Positions 1 to 8,888 of a stretch of 64,000 nucleotides of DNA are shown here, piece by piece. Numbering within the stretch: position 1 is the stretch's first letter; every line of letters starts with the position of its first letter. The DNA comes from JBMNIZ01 sp050951405. GTDB taxonomy: Bacteria > Bacillota > DULZ01. The notes under the pieces were generated by a model that made no database searches, was not told the DNA's origin, and was given only the letters and a program-made list of their open reading frames with translations. The stretch spans positions 124,001 to 188,000 of the forward strand of contig JBMNIZ010000014.1 in NCBI GenBank assembly GCA_050951405.1, in the 5' to 3' direction. The translations under genes were made by a program, and so were the position numbers.

Positions 1-285
1 GCCCTCCGGAGAATTGGCGATCTGGTTCAGGCGGGAGAGACGGTGGGTTATGTGGGAAGCACACCGGTAAAAACGGTTCTTGCCGGAGTTTTAAGAGGCC
101 TTTTGCGGGATGGATTGGAAGTGGAGCCGGGCATGAAAATCGGCGATGTGGATTCCCGGGCCCGGGTGGAATATTGTTTCAGCATTTCCGAGAAAGCATT
201 GGCCATTGGAGGCGGGGTTTTAGAGGCTATTTTATACCATGAGTATCTGACCGGCAGGAAAGGCGGTGGCGAAAAGGATGAATGA
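1..285 (+). CDS. yqeB: YqeB-like selenium-dependent molybdenum hydroxylase accessory protein, 3' part
   Basis: The reading frame is open from the window edge, so only the C-terminal 94 residues are present. They match the end of the EF2563/YqeB family by recognition of the stretch around AGETVGYVG, GVLRGLLRDG and a terminal region rich in small residues near GGGVLEAIL. YqeB is known from clusters that make the labile selenium-containing molybdenum hydroxylases; its exact reaction is not settled. Its stop overlaps the next gene (XdhC-like) by 20 bp, which implies translational coupling. Together they suggest that the hydroxylases at 8.0-11.6 and 17.0-19.8 kb are selenium-dependent. The assignment rests on a fragment, so moderate confidence. 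Confidence 0.7.
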   Translation, partial: ALRRIGDLVQAGETVGYVGSTPVKTVLAGVLRGLLRDGLEVEPGMKIGDVDSRARVEYCFSISEKALAIGGGVLEAILYHEYLTGRKGGGEKDE

Positions 286-1315
286 AAAGGTGCTGCAAGA
301 ATTGGTAGGACTTGATTTGGAGAAGGAGCAAGCAGCTCTTGCCACAATTATCCGGACGGCGGGTTCCACACCCCGTAACGTAGGCGCCCAAATGCTGGTT
401 TTTCCCGATGGCAGAACTGTGGGAACAATTGGAGGCGGCTGTGGAGAGGCGGAAGTGAAAAGAGCGGCTTTGATGTCTTTGGATAGCGGTAAGCACTGCA
501 TCCATCGAGTTTCCCTGGATAGTACGGTGGCAGCCGACGAGGGGATGGTTTGCGGCGGCAACATGGATGTTTTCATTGAAACCATCAGAGACCTTGCCCC
601 CTTTCAAAGGATAGCAGATTATTGGCAGAAAAAGGAGACTATTGTTTCCCTGACGATAGTGGGGAGCAATAAGGAGGAAATTATCGGACAGCGGTTTTTC
701 TTCGACCTGGAAGGAAAAGGTAACTGGCCGGGTCCCCTTCTACCTGCCCAGGTGGAAGAGCAGGCCCGGCGAGGACTAAGCCGGCTGGTAGATTTGCACT
801 GGCCGGAAGGGGGCGGAGAGGTAAAGGTTTTTGTGCATCCCTTGCTGCCGGTTGCCAATCTCCTCATTTTGGGGGCCGGCTATGTGGGACAGGCCTTGGC
901 CCGGCTGGCTGGGGAATTGGACTTTAAAATAACCGTGGTGGATGATCGGGCGGAATTCGCCAACCGGCACAGCTTGCCTACGGCTGATGAAATTATCTGT
1001 GACAGTTTTTCCCGGGCTCTCTCTCGTTATCCCCTCACTGCCAATACCTATGTGGTGATTGTCACCAGGGGACATCGTTCTGACGGGGAATGCCTGAAAT
1101 TGGTGATCGATTCGCCTGCCGCTTATGTCGGCATGATAGGCAGCAGGCGCAAGGTCAAGGCGCTTTTTGAAAACTTAGCCGAACAAGGAGTTTCCCGTGA
1201 GCTTCTAAAAACTGTCCACAGCCCCATTGGTTTGGATATCGGCGCTGAAACCCCGGCCGAAATTGCCGTCAGTATCCTGGCTGAAATAATTCAGGTGAGA
1301 CGTGGGCATAATTAA
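266..1315 (+). CDS. XdhC/CoxI family molybdenum hydroxylase maturation protein
   Basis: A 349-residue protein with the N-terminal XdhC_CoxI domain (about residues 15-85, seen as AGSTPRNVGAQML and GTIGGGCGEAEV) and a C-terminal Rossmann-like XdhC_C domain (about 195-340, with NLLILGAGYVGQALA and YVGMIGSRRK). Family members bind the molybdenum cofactor and insert or sulfurate it in xanthine dehydrogenase-type enzymes. The start is GTG at 266, with AGGAAAGG upstream; an in-frame ATG at 278 is possible but has a poorly spaced ribosome site. It overlaps the upstream yqeB-like gene and is the last gene before an IS element. No clear terminator follows it. Confidence 0.88.
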   Translation: MAKRMNEKVLQELVGLDLEKEQAALATIIRTAGSTPRNVGAQMLVFPDGRTVGTIGGGCGEAEVKRAALMSLDSGKHCIHRVSLDSTVAADEGMVCGGNMDVFIETIRDLAPFQRIADYWQKKETIVSLTIVGSNKEEIIGQRFFFDLEGKGNWPGPLLPAQVEEQARRGLSRLVDLHWPEGGGEVKVFVHPLLPVANLLILGAGYVGQALARLAGELDFKITVVDDRAEFANRHSLPTADEIICDSFSRALSRYPLTANTYVVIVTRGHRSDGECLKLVIDSPAAYVGMIGSRRKVKALFENLAEQGVSRELLKTVHSPIGLDIGAETPAEIAVSILAEIIQVRRGHN

Positions 1316-1502
1316 TAAGATATTATGGGACTTTTTCCTAAGTTCATCTTTTCGTCCGGGAAAAATTTTTTTGAAATATTTCTCAAGAGAAAAAAAGGAA
1401 ATTACAGGTTTGCGTTGAATATCATTTAACAGACAATGACATATTTAAGCTCAGGTGAACGTTAGTATTTCAGGGGTTAGAGCTGACGAAAATTAGATTT
1501 TA

Positions 1503-2843
1503 GGCTTTGTTAACTTAGTATGAAAGAAATGAGACCTGAAAGGCCTCTGGTAGGTTTAAAAAAGGGAAAAACCTACAAATGGAAACGCCTAAGTGTAAGA
1601 TAACACGAAAAAAAGATACGTGCAAGCCTTTGAAAAAAATCAGGTCAGCACAAATAGTCCTGATGTAGTACAGGACGGAATGAACCTTGAAATCTGAATA
1701 TTACTCAAGCTACCAAAAGCCAGAATAGCCGTTCTTTTTCCGAGTAGTTCACACCAGCGACTTGAGCTGGCGTGAGACCATTGAGGCTGGAATGAGGTCG
1801 GATGAAGTTGTAGAAGAAGATGTAAGTAGCAATAAGTCTATTGGCAGATTCAAATGAATTAAAACCTCTTTTAGGTTTGTACCAAGCTTTAAATTGCCCA
1901 TTAAAAGCCTCAAGAACGTTGTTATTGATTAAGTCATCAAAGTCTTCAACGCGTATATGTTCAGCTTGTGGAAAGAACAAAGAAGCAGGCTGCAGATAGG
2001 CATAATATCTGTCGGAGATGACAGCATACCGGGGTTGTCCAAACTTTCTTCTGCAGTTAGATAAAAGGCTATGGGCAGATGCCGAGTCACGCATAGGGGA
2101 AAGATTGAAGTCAAGAACTAATCTGGTTTCTGCATCAAAAGCGAGCCAGAGGTAATAATCTTTACCAGCAATTTTAATATAAGTTTCATCGAAATGCCAT
2201 TCATCCGAATCACAAAGATTAATCCCCAAAAGCCTGTCATCAGCAATTTTCTTGAATACAGGAGCAAAGCGCTTGATCCATTTAGAAACAGTTACATGAG
2301 AAACCTTAACCTGGTGAACCATATGTAAGGTTTGAGCGACTTTTCGGGTTGTTGAATTTCCGCAGAAGTAGTAAGTCAGTGCATGAAGAACAATATGAAG
2401 CGGATGGCGCATACCTTTAAAAGAAAAGGTTTCAGGCTTAAACTCGGAAGAAGGGGTCTCAACATTTATTAGTTTTGGTACTCGAAAAGAATGGTTGCAT
2501 TTTTTGTCACAGCAACGGAAGTTTGAGTAATAAGTATAGTCATGGTGAAGAAAAGTTGCTTTACCACAAACAGGACAATCGGGATATATTCTTTTTCTTG
2601 GTGAACATGGTTTATCAGGTGCAAACTGCCGTTTGCATCGTTGACACTGATATCTTTGAAAACCGTCTTTGTCCTTACCAAAACGGTGAAGAACTTTTGA
2701 AAAACACCTTGGACATACTACGTTTGATGGTATAATGGTCATGAGACTTGAACGCTCCTTTCTGGGAGGTAATGGGTTTTTGGCAATTTCCATTATACCA
2801 GAGGCGTTTCAGGTCTCATTTTTATTATTAAGTTAACAGAACA
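1503..2843. mobile_element. IS6-like insertion sequence with 8-bp target duplication
   Basis: The 1341-bp element is flanked by the direct repeat AGATTTTA at 1495-1502 and 2844-2851. Its ends are imperfect inverted repeats: the left starts GGCTTTGTTAACTTA and the right, read inward, TGTTCTGTTAACTTA (12 of 15 match); a second matching block, GAGACCTGAAA then CCTCTGGTA, follows within 45 bp of each end. An 8-bp duplication and ends with CTGTT are typical of the IS6 family, which agrees with the transposase domain. The space 1316-1494 before it and 1548-1704 inside it hold no gene that I can support. The element lies just upstream of glyA and separates it from its original leader. Confidence 0.85.
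1705..2742 (-). CDS. DDE transposase, IS6/IS240-type catalytic domain with zinc ribbons
   Basis: About 345 residues from the ATG at 2742, which has AAAGGAG upstream on the minus strand; an upstream in-frame ATG at 2793 has no ribosome site. The N-terminus carries two zinc-ribbon-like cysteine sets (CPRC...CQRC and CPVC...CDKKC). The catalytic core shows the DDE pattern of DDE_Tnp_IS240: WHFDETYIK for the first Asp, VISDRYY for the second, and NNVLEAFNGQFKAW for the Glu. The frame is intact, so the element could still be active. It is read away from glyA. Confidence 0.87.
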   Translation of the reverse strand: MTIIPSNVVCPRCFSKVLHRFGKDKDGFQRYQCQRCKRQFAPDKPCSPRKRIYPDCPVCGKATFLHHDYTYYSNFRCCDKKCNHSFRVPKLINVETPSSEFKPETFSFKGMRHPLHIVLHALTYYFCGNSTTRKVAQTLHMVHQVKVSHVTVSKWIKRFAPVFKKIADDRLLGINLCDSDEWHFDETYIKIAGKDYYLWLAFDAETRLVLDFNLSPMRDSASAHSLLSNCRRKFGQPRYAVISDRYYAYLQPASLFFPQAEHIRVEDFDDLINNNVLEAFNGQFKAWYKPKRGFNSFESANRLIATYIFFYNFIRPHSSLNGLTPAQVAGVNYSEKERLFWLLVA

Positions 2844-2868
2844 AGATTTTATTAAAGGAGGCTTCGTC

Positions 2869-4113
2869 ATGAAATATCTTAAGGAAGTGGACCCGGAAAT
2901 AGCCAAGGTTTTGGAGCAAGAAAGGCAACGACAGAATGACAAAATTGAACTGATTGCCTCGGAAAACTTTGTTTCCCCAGCGGTGATGGAAGCGCAAGGA
3001 TCGGTGCTGACCAATAAATACGCGGAAGGATATCCCGGAAAACGCTACTATGGTGGCTGCGAATATGTGGATATTGCAGAGGAATTGGCCAGGGAAAGGG
3101 TGAAAAAACTGTTCGGTGCCGATCATGCCAATGTTCAACCTCATTCCGGCGCCAATGCAAATACAGGAGTCTATCTGGCGGTTTTGAAACCCGGGGATAC
3201 GGTGGTGGGAATGAACCTGGCCCATGGCGGTCACCTGACTCACGGCAGCCCGGTCAATATTTCCGGCCTCTATTTTAATTTTATTCCTTACGGGGTAAGC
3301 AAAGAAACGCAAACCATCGATTACGATCAGGTGGCGGAAGTGGTGAAAAAACACCGCCCCAAGCTTTTGGTAGCAGGCGCCAGTGCTTACCCGCGGATTA
3401 TCGATTTCAAGCGCATGAAAGAAATTGCCGATGAGGTGGGCTGTCTTTTTATGGTAGATATGGCCCATATCGCCGGTTTGGTTGCCGTGGGACTGCACCC
3501 CAGCCCTATTCCCTATGCTGACTTCGTCACTTCCACAACCCATAAAACCCTCAGAGGACCCAGGGGCGGTTTGATCCTCTGTAAAGCTGAGCATGCCAAA
3601 ACCATTGACAAGGCGATTTTCCCCGGTCTCCAGGGAGGCCCTTTGATGCATGTGATCGCGGCAAAAGCTGTGGCTTTTAAGGAAGCTTTAAGTCCGGGAT
3701 TCAAAGAGTATCAAGAGCAAGTGCTGAAGAATGCCAAGGCCCTGGCAGAGGGATTGGCGAATAGAGGGTTTGATCTGGTCTCCGGAGGAACCGATACCCA
3801 TCTCATGCTGGTGGATCTCCGCAATAGAAAACTCACTGGTAAAGAGGCCGAGCACCGCCTGGATGAGATCGGCGTGACGGTGAACAAGAATGCGGTTCCC
3901 TTTGATACCCAGTCTCCCTTTATCACCAGCGGGATTCGTATTGGTACACCGGCGGTGACCACCAGAGGTTTCAAAGAAGAAGAAATGGAAGAAATAGCGG
4001 CAATCATTGACCTGGCTCTTTCTGATGCCTACGAAGAACAGATTGAGAGTTTGCGCTCCCGGGTGGTCAAACTGTGCAGCCGCTACCCCTTGTATAGCGA
4101 GCTGTCTTATTAA
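2869..4113 (+). CDS. glyA: Serine hydroxymethyltransferase
   Basis: A full-length 414-residue PLP enzyme that interconverts serine and glycine with tetrahydrofolate as one-carbon carrier. The signature [13 protein letters not shown] holds the PLP lysine K226; [15 protein letters not shown] and [13 protein letters not shown] are also family hallmarks. The ribosome site AAAGGAGG lies at 2855-2862 and survives intact, but the IS6-like element ends at 2843, only 25 bp before the start codon, so the native promoter and any leader have been displaced. A strong intrinsic terminator follows. Glycine and formate are end products of clostridial purine breakdown, so the position next to a purine island may be meaningful, but glyA is a housekeeping gene everywhere. 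Confidence 0.97.
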   Translation: MKYLKEVDPEIAKVLEQERQRQNDKIELIASENFVSPAVMEAQGSVLTNKYAEGYPGKRYYGGCEYVDIAEELARERVKKLFGADHANVQPHSGANANTGVYLAVLKPGDTVVGMNLAHGGHLTHGSPVNISGLYFNFIPYGVSKETQTIDYDQVAEVVKKHRPKLLVAGASAYPRIIDFKRMKEIADEVGCLFMVDMAHIAGLVAVGLHPSPIPYADFVTSTTHKTLRGPRGGLILCKAEHAKTIDKAIFPGLQGGPLMHVIAAKAVAFKEALSPGFKEYQEQVLKNAKALAEGLANRGFDLVSGGTDTHLMLVDLRNRKLTGKEAEHRLDEIGVTVNKNAVPFDTQSPFITSGIRIGTPAVTTRGFKEEEMEEIAAIIDLALSDAYEEQIESLRSRVVKLCSRYPLYSELSY

Positions 4114-4141
4114 GCAATAAAAGCATTCACCTCCTTATTTT

Positions 4142-4175
4142 AAGCGCCTGTTTCCGAAAGGTTACGGGCGCTTTT
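4142..4175 (+). terminator. Intrinsic terminator after glyA
   Basis: AAGCGCC at 4142-4148 pairs with GGGCGCTT at 4166-4173, with a short GAAA-containing apex and TTTT after the stem. It closes the glyA transcript and separates it from the PucR-type regulator. Confidence 0.8.
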
Positions 4176-4305
4176 GCAATCATGATTTTTGTTTTGCGGA
4201 ATTTTGCGCAGGTAGGGAGTACATCTTCCCAGGGATGGCCTTGAATTAAAGCCCCAAACAAATATTGCAACTTTGCAGAATTATAAATTTCTCTAATAGA
4301 GAGAT

Positions 4306-4334
4306 TAGTACTTTAGCGAAAAAACCTTTATAAT
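4306..4334 (+). promoter_or_regulatory. Possible promoter of the PucR-type regulator gene
   Basis: A perfect TATAAT lies at 4329-4334; the hexamer 17 bp upstream (TAGTAC) is a poor -35. Just upstream, TTGCAACTTTGCA at 4266-4278 and the palindrome CTCTAATAGAG at 4291-4301 could be regulator sites. ACTTTGCA occurs again before the permease gene near 6218-6226. No gene lies in 4114-4443. Confidence 0.35.
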
Positions 4335-4443
4335 AAAAATAATAGAAGATTGAATTGAAACTGAGGTTGTTACATAGTGAAAGAAAAGGAGAATAGGCCT
4401 ATTCAGCTTGATGAAAAATTATTATGGAAGGGGGGTGGCAAGT

Positions 4444-6114
4444 ATGAACGAACAATTGGTGCACCAGCCGTCTGGGGGTATCACCGTTAGGCAGTTGCTA
4501 TCTCTGGATTGTTTGACCGGTTCCAGGCTTCTTGCTGGCGAGAAAGGACTGGATAGGATTGTGTCCGGGGCAAGCATCATGGAAGTTCCGGACATATGGA
4601 ATTGGGTAAAAAGAGGCACATTTCTTCTTACCACTCTCTACCCTGTGAAAGATGATTTGCAGGCTTTAATTGAGCTACCAGTCCATTGTGCAGAAAGGGA
4701 AATTGCAGGAATTGCCATCAAACCAGGGCGCTTTACTGATATCCATCCTCAAATGATGGCCAATGCAGATGCTTGTCGACTTCCTCTGATCCAAGTTCCC
4801 TACAATGTGGCCTTCACTGATATTCTCTATCCAATTATGCGTCATATTCTAGGAAAGGAAACCCAATATTTGGAAAGATATCTGGATGTGCATAACACTT
4901 TGACCGAAACCATTCTGGCCGGGGGGAGTGTCAATGAATTGGCGGAAATAATCTCCAGGAACTTGCACAATCTAGTTACTGTTCACGATGAAAACATGCG
5001 ATGTTTAGCCTGTTATAATGGGGCAGGCAATTCTGGTGATCAGGAAAGACTTTCATCGATTCTCAGGCAAGCATCGCGTCAACATAGGGAATATTCTAAT
5101 TTAGGTGACTACCCATCTTTTAAATATTTAGTCTTACCGGAAAGCGAACAGGAAATTTGTTATATCGAACAACCCATTATCGGTGACGGAACTATATTAG
5201 GTTATCTCCGTATTTGGGAATTAGAGCATAAGCTCACTGAGGCAGATCTGGCTGTGGCCAAACAATGTGCTACGATGTTGGCAGTGGCTAGATTAAAGTT
5301 TTTATCCAGTCAAGCGGCAGAGAAAAAATATCGCCAACGGTTTCTGCAGGAGCTTTTGAATGGGCAGATCAACTCCAGAGGAGCGTTGAATGAAGCGTTA
5401 AGTGCCTTGGATCTTGATTTTAGCTCTCCTCGGACGGTGACGATTTTCACTACGGGGAATAATAAAGATCGGGTAACTTTTTTATCCAAATATACCTTTC
5501 AGCGGGCTACTTCCTACATTAACACTATTGATCCTACTATTATTGCTGGAGTAATGAGTGAAGGACTGGTGGTTTTGTGGCCGCAAAAAGATACAGGTGC
5601 GGACTTATTGGAAAATTATTTGGAGGAACTCATGAACTTCTTGGAAAGAGAAAATGCCTCGCTGGAAATATACTGCGGGGTAGGACGATCCAAAGAAGAC
5701 CCCTTATTAATCAGGGAAAGTTATGATGAGGCCAAACAGGCGTTGTTTATTAATTCTCATTTATACCGCAGGGAAAGAATAGTCTATTACGATCGGTTGG
5801 GTACGTACCGGGCTTTGGTTCATCTTCCTGAATGTGACGAAGTGCACAAGTTTTTAACGGAAACTATAGGCAAGTTGCTTGAATACGATCAGGCTTACGA
5901 TACGGAACTGATCAAAACCTTGGAAAGCTATTTTTCCAATAACGGCAATTTGGCCCAAATGGCCAAAGAGCTATATGTCCATTACAATACCGTCCGAAAC
6001 CGTCTCCAGAGGATTGGGGAGATTTGCCAGGTGGATCTGGATGACCCTGAAGATCGATTCAGCCTTGAATTGAGCTTGAAATTGTTTAAGTTAAGACGGA
6101 TCAACAATAACTAA
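4444..6114 (+). CDS. PucR family transcriptional regulator
   Basis: About 556 residues from ATG 4444, chosen because GAAGGGGGGT ends 7 bp before it; a TTG at 4408 lacks a ribosome site. The N-terminal PucR/purine catabolism domain (about 10-130) includes GASIMEVPDIWNWVKRGTFLLTT. The C-terminus has the PucR-type helix-turn-helix (about 500-550: LAQMAKELYVHYNTVRNRLQRI). Between them is a GGDEF-like CdaR-type region with IYCGVGRS. In B. subtilis, PucR senses purine breakdown products and switches on ureide catabolism. Placed immediately ahead of a purine permease and hydroxylase genes, it is the likely regulator of the island. A terminator separates it from those genes, so it is transcribed on its own. 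Confidence 0.9.
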   Translation: MNEQLVHQPSGGITVRQLLSLDCLTGSRLLAGEKGLDRIVSGASIMEVPDIWNWVKRGTFLLTTLYPVKDDLQALIELPVHCAEREIAGIAIKPGRFTDIHPQMMANADACRLPLIQVPYNVAFTDILYPIMRHILGKETQYLERYLDVHNTLTETILAGGSVNELAEIISRNLHNLVTVHDENMRCLACYNGAGNSGDQERLSSILRQASRQHREYSNLGDYPSFKYLVLPESEQEICYIEQPIIGDGTILGYLRIWELEHKLTEADLAVAKQCATMLAVARLKFLSSQAAEKKYRQRFLQELLNGQINSRGALNEALSALDLDFSSPRTVTIFTTGNNKDRVTFLSKYTFQRATSYINTIDPTIIAGVMSEGLVVLWPQKDTGADLLENYLEELMNFLERENASLEIYCGVGRSKEDPLLIRESYDEAKQALFINSHLYRRERIVYYDRLGTYRALVHLPECDEVHKFLTETIGKLLEYDQAYDTELIKTLESYFSNNGNLAQMAKELYVHYNTVRNRLQRIGEICQVDLDDPEDRFSLELSLKLFKLRRINNN

Positions 6115-6132
6115 AAACGAATAAAACGAATC

Positions 6133-6176
6133 AAAAGAGCACTGTAACAATTCGCTAGTTGCAACGCTCTTTTTTT
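6133..6176 (+). terminator. Intrinsic terminator after the PucR-type gene
   Basis: AAAAGAGC at 6133-6140 pairs with GCTCTTTT at 6166-6173; an inner GTAAC/GTTGC helix extends the stem, and a run of seven T ends it. Confidence 0.75.
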
Positions 6177-6195
6177 ATAGGATTATGACATAGGG
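6170..6195 (+). repeat. 26-bp direct repeat, copy 1
   Basis: The 26 bases from the terminator T-run through ATAGGATTATGACATAGGG are identical to 11679-11704. Both copies start in the T-run of an intrinsic terminator and lie at the head of the next transcription unit. Confidence 0.9.
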
Positions 6196-6458
6196 AAAGT
6201 AGTTTTGGCTGTTGAATACTTTGCAACAGAGTAATTAGTTGCTCAATTAAGAAAAATGAGATACGAGGTGGTGCCTAGAGACAGGGTAACGGAGTTGGTT
6301 AAATTTTATGGTTAAGGTCTGAATTGGAATCTTAGCCCAGATCGGACAGGTAACAAAACGACGCAAACTGAAATTTTGTTTCTTTACCCAGCACTTTACC
6401 GGTAGGTTTTGCTTGTAGTCAGTCGAATTATCCTAATTCCTTTTTGGGAGGGTCAAGA
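6196..6458 (+). promoter_or_regulatory. Long untranslated leader region before the purine permease
   Basis: No coding frame is convincing here. The motif GACAGGGTAAC at 6280-6290 recurs as GACAGGTAAC at 6345-6354, and ACTTTGCA near 6218-6226 recurs before the PucR-type gene. The length of more than 250 bp suggests regulation by protein or RNA structure, but I did not recognise a known riboswitch class. Confidence 0.35.
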
Positions 6459-7820
6459 ATGAAACCAGAACAGGCAGGTCAGGCTCAATTACAGGCCAGT
6501 GGTTTTCTCGAAAGGACTTTCAGACTTACCGAAAACAACACTAATGTAAGAACAGAATTTATCGGTGCGCTGACCACATGGATTGCCTCGGTAGGATACA
6601 TTATTTTAATTTACCCGGCTGTCCTATCCAATGTAGGGGTGCCTAAAGAAGGTGTATTTCTTAGTGCCATTATTGCAACTCTGATTGGAACCCTGTGTAT
6701 GGCTTTTACTGCCAATTATCCTTTTATTATGGGCCCGGGAGCGGCACATGCTGCTTTCTTTACTTTCACAGTTTGTATTGGGATGAATATACCCTGGCAA
6801 ATTGCCCTGGGCATGGTATTTATTGAAGGGGTCATCTTCATTATTATCAGCGTACTGCCCATTCGGGAAGCAATTCTCAATTGTATCCCCATGGGTTTAA
6901 AAAACGCTATCAGTGTAGGTATCGGGTTCTTTATTGCTTTCATTGGGATGAATACTACCGGTATTATTGTTGGTAATGAGGCTACTCTGGTAGCCATTGG
7001 TGATCTGACTTCTCCTGCAGTAATTATCTCGCTTCTTGCTTTGCTGATAATGGTTGTTTTACATTCCCTCAAGATACAAGGAGCATTGCTTTTGGGTATT
7101 GTAGGTGCTACTATCGTCGGCGCCTTACCCTGGTTTAATGTTACTTCATACCAGGGAATAGTGAGTCTGCCTCCCGTTGCCGAATGGTTACAAATAGCTT
7201 TCCAGTTGGATATTGTAGGAGCACTCAAGTTGAGTTATATACCCGTTATCTTTGCCTTCTTGTTTGTGGACATTTTTGACACGGCCGGGACTCTGGTCGG
7301 TGCCAGTGCCAAGGCGGGTTTTCTAGACGAAAAAGGCAACTTGCCCAGGGCCGGCCAGGCTTTCTTATCGGATGCTATTGGTACCACTGCCGGTGCCCTG
7401 ATGGGTTCATCCACGGTCACGACCTATTTGGAGTCTGCTGTGGGTGTAGTAAGTGGAGCCAGGACCGGATTAACCGCTTTATTCTTTGCGTTGTTTATGG
7501 CTGGCTGTATTTTCTTTAGCCCACTGGTAATGACCATTCCTGCTGCAGCAACTTTTGCCGCCTTGATTATGTTAGGCGCCTTAATGATGAGCTCGATTAC
7601 CAAGATTAATTGGGATGATTTTACCGAAGTGTTTCCAGCCTTTGTAGTTGTCATGGGTATGCCTTTAACCTACTCCATCTCAAATGGCATCGGTTTAGGT
7701 TTTATCTCTTATGCAGCTGGAAAGTTATTTACCGGCCGGGGGAAAGAAGTTCATTGGCTGGTCTATATTCTGGCTGGCTTATTTGTCATCTACTTCGCCT
7801 TTCTTGGAGTCAGAGTATAG
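6459..7820 (+). CDS. NCS2 family purine permease, AzgA/PbuG-like
   Basis: A 453-residue membrane protein from ATG 6459, with GGGAGGG at 6446-6452 as ribosome site. It is hydrophobic along nearly all its length, as expected for a 12-14 segment NCS2 carrier. The segments IMGPGAAHAAFFTF and FLFVDIFDTAGTLVGASAKAG match the AzgA-like branch that carries adenine, guanine or hypoxanthine with protons. It stands between a PucR-type regulator and a molybdenum hydroxylase operon, so uptake of a purine is the natural reading. The substrate cannot be fixed from sequence. Confidence 0.88.
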   Translation: MKPEQAGQAQLQASGFLERTFRLTENNTNVRTEFIGALTTWIASVGYIILIYPAVLSNVGVPKEGVFLSAIIATLIGTLCMAFTANYPFIMGPGAAHAAFFTFTVCIGMNIPWQIALGMVFIEGVIFIIISVLPIREAILNCIPMGLKNAISVGIGFFIAFIGMNTTGIIVGNEATLVAIGDLTSPAVIISLLALLIMVVLHSLKIQGALLLGIVGATIVGALPWFNVTSYQGIVSLPPVAEWLQIAFQLDIVGALKLSYIPVIFAFLFVDIFDTAGTLVGASAKAGFLDEKGNLPRAGQAFLSDAIGTTAGALMGSSTVTTYLESAVGVVSGARTGLTALFFALFMAGCIFFSPLVMTIPAAATFAALIMLGALMMSSITKINWDDFTEVFPAFVVVMGMPLTYSISNGIGLGFISYAAGKLFTGRGKEVHWLVYILAGLFVIYFAFLGVRV

Positions 7821-7837
7821 TGCTATATCGTGAGGTA

Positions 7838-7875
7838 GTAGAAGAGAACAGGCCGTTTAGCCTGTTCGCTTCTAC
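7838..7875 (+). other. Long perfect-type hairpin between permease and hydroxylase genes
   Basis: GTAGAAG (7838-7844) and GAACAGGC (7846-7853) pair with GCCTGTTC (7860-7867) and CTTCTAC (7869-7875): 15 base pairs with one A.G mismatch and a 6-nt loop. There is no T-run, so this may be a Rho-independent-like end of weak quality, an RNA-processing site, or a 3'-protecting hairpin. The rest of 7876-8009 holds TTGACA at 7913-7918 but no well-spaced -10. Confidence 0.6.
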
Positions 7876-8009
7876 AATATTAGCCGATTGATAAGTGCCA
7901 TAGCCGGGGCTATTGACAGGCCAGAGCAGTGGCATGATCAATTAATAATTTCCTGGCGCTCTTTTGAACTCATTTATTTTTTGAAATCAATGTAAGGGGG
8001 GGGATATTA

Positions 8010-8888
8010 TTGCCATATGATTTCTATATGCCTGATACGGTATGTGATGCATTACAAATTCTAGATTCCCATCAGGGTCCCCTGAAGGTTCTGGCAGGGG
8101 GAACGGACCTGATACTGGCCCTGCGCCAAAAAAAAATTCAGCCCAAGGGGATTGTTGATCTTTCGGGGGTTAGTCAGCTAAAGCAGGTTAAAGTAGAAGG
8201 TAACAGGATTTCCATCGGTAGCCTGGTCACTTTTTCCCAGATAGCTTCCATTAAAGGGCTTGGACAAAGAGCTTCTCTTCTCGTTGAGGCAGCACTCGAT
8301 ATAGGGTCGCCACAGATAAGGAATCAGGGTACCATCGGTGGCAATATAGCTAATGCTTCCCCCGCGGCAGACATAGTGCCACCCCTGTTAGTATTGGAAG
8401 CTGTAGCAGTAATTGAGAGCTGTCGGGGATCAAGGGAGGTACCGGTGGCAGAATTGTTGGCTGGTGCAGGCTGCACCAATCTTACTGATGATGAAATCAT
8501 TACTGAAATCCGCTTCGATTTACCAGCCCCCGAGGCAAAAAGCACCTTCCGCAAGTTTGGTCGAAGAAATGCTCTTGCCATTGCAAGGATCAGTACAGCA
8601 ATGCTGGTAATTGTTGAAAACAATGTAGTCAAGGAGGCAAAATTGGCCCTAGGGGCTGTGGCTCCCAACCCTTTCCGGGCGCCGGAATTAGAGGCCATGT
8701 TAAGGGGTCAGGCCTTGAGTACGGAACTATTGGAGGAAGTGATTCAAGCTTCCGGTTTGTTGGTAGGAGAGAAACTGGGGAAACGTCCTTCTGCCATCTG
8801 GAAGAAGGAAGCAATAAAGGGACTGATGCGGGAGACCATGGTGAATTTGCACTTAATGCAGGGGGTAAACAGGGATGGGTACAATTGA
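8010..8888 (+). CDS. Molybdenum hydroxylase FAD-binding subunit (NdhF/XdhB-like)
   Basis: 292 residues from TTG 8010, preceded by a very strong AAGGGGGGGG. The N-terminal FAD-binding domain of molybdopterin dehydrogenases is marked by LAGGTDLILALRQ (near residue 28) and GTIGGNIANASPAAD (about 107-121); the C-terminal CO_deh_flav_C domain follows (about 175-280, KFGRRNALAIARISTAM). The subunit passes electrons from the iron-sulfur subunit to its acceptor through FAD. It is the first of four tightly packed genes (FAD, FeS, Mo-large, Mo-medium), the same order as nicotinate dehydrogenase ndhFSLM. It overlaps the next gene by 14 bp. Substrate unknown; the permease next to it suggests a purine. 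Confidence 0.9.
   Translation: MPYDFYMPDTVCDALQILDSHQGPLKVLAGGTDLILALRQKKIQPKGIVDLSGVSQLKQVKVEGNRISIGSLVTFSQIASIKGLGQRASLLVEAALDIGSPQIRNQGTIGGNIANASPAADIVPPLLVLEAVAVIESCRGSREVPVAELLAGAGCTNLTDDEIITEIRFDLPAPEAKSTFRKFGRRNALAIARISTAMLVIVENNVVKEAKLALGAVAPNPFRAPELEAMLRGQALSTELLEEVIQASGLLVGEKLGKRPSAIWKKEAIKGLMRETMVNLHLMQGVNRDGYN

Noticed and set aside
2833..3651. Minus-strand open frame opposite glyA
   Set aside because: Shadow of glyA; its amino acid make-up is unlike a folded protein and it runs into the IS end.
7931..7950. Sigma-54 promoter before the split hydroxylase (TGGCATG)
   Set aside because: The -12 TTGC element is missing at the needed distance.
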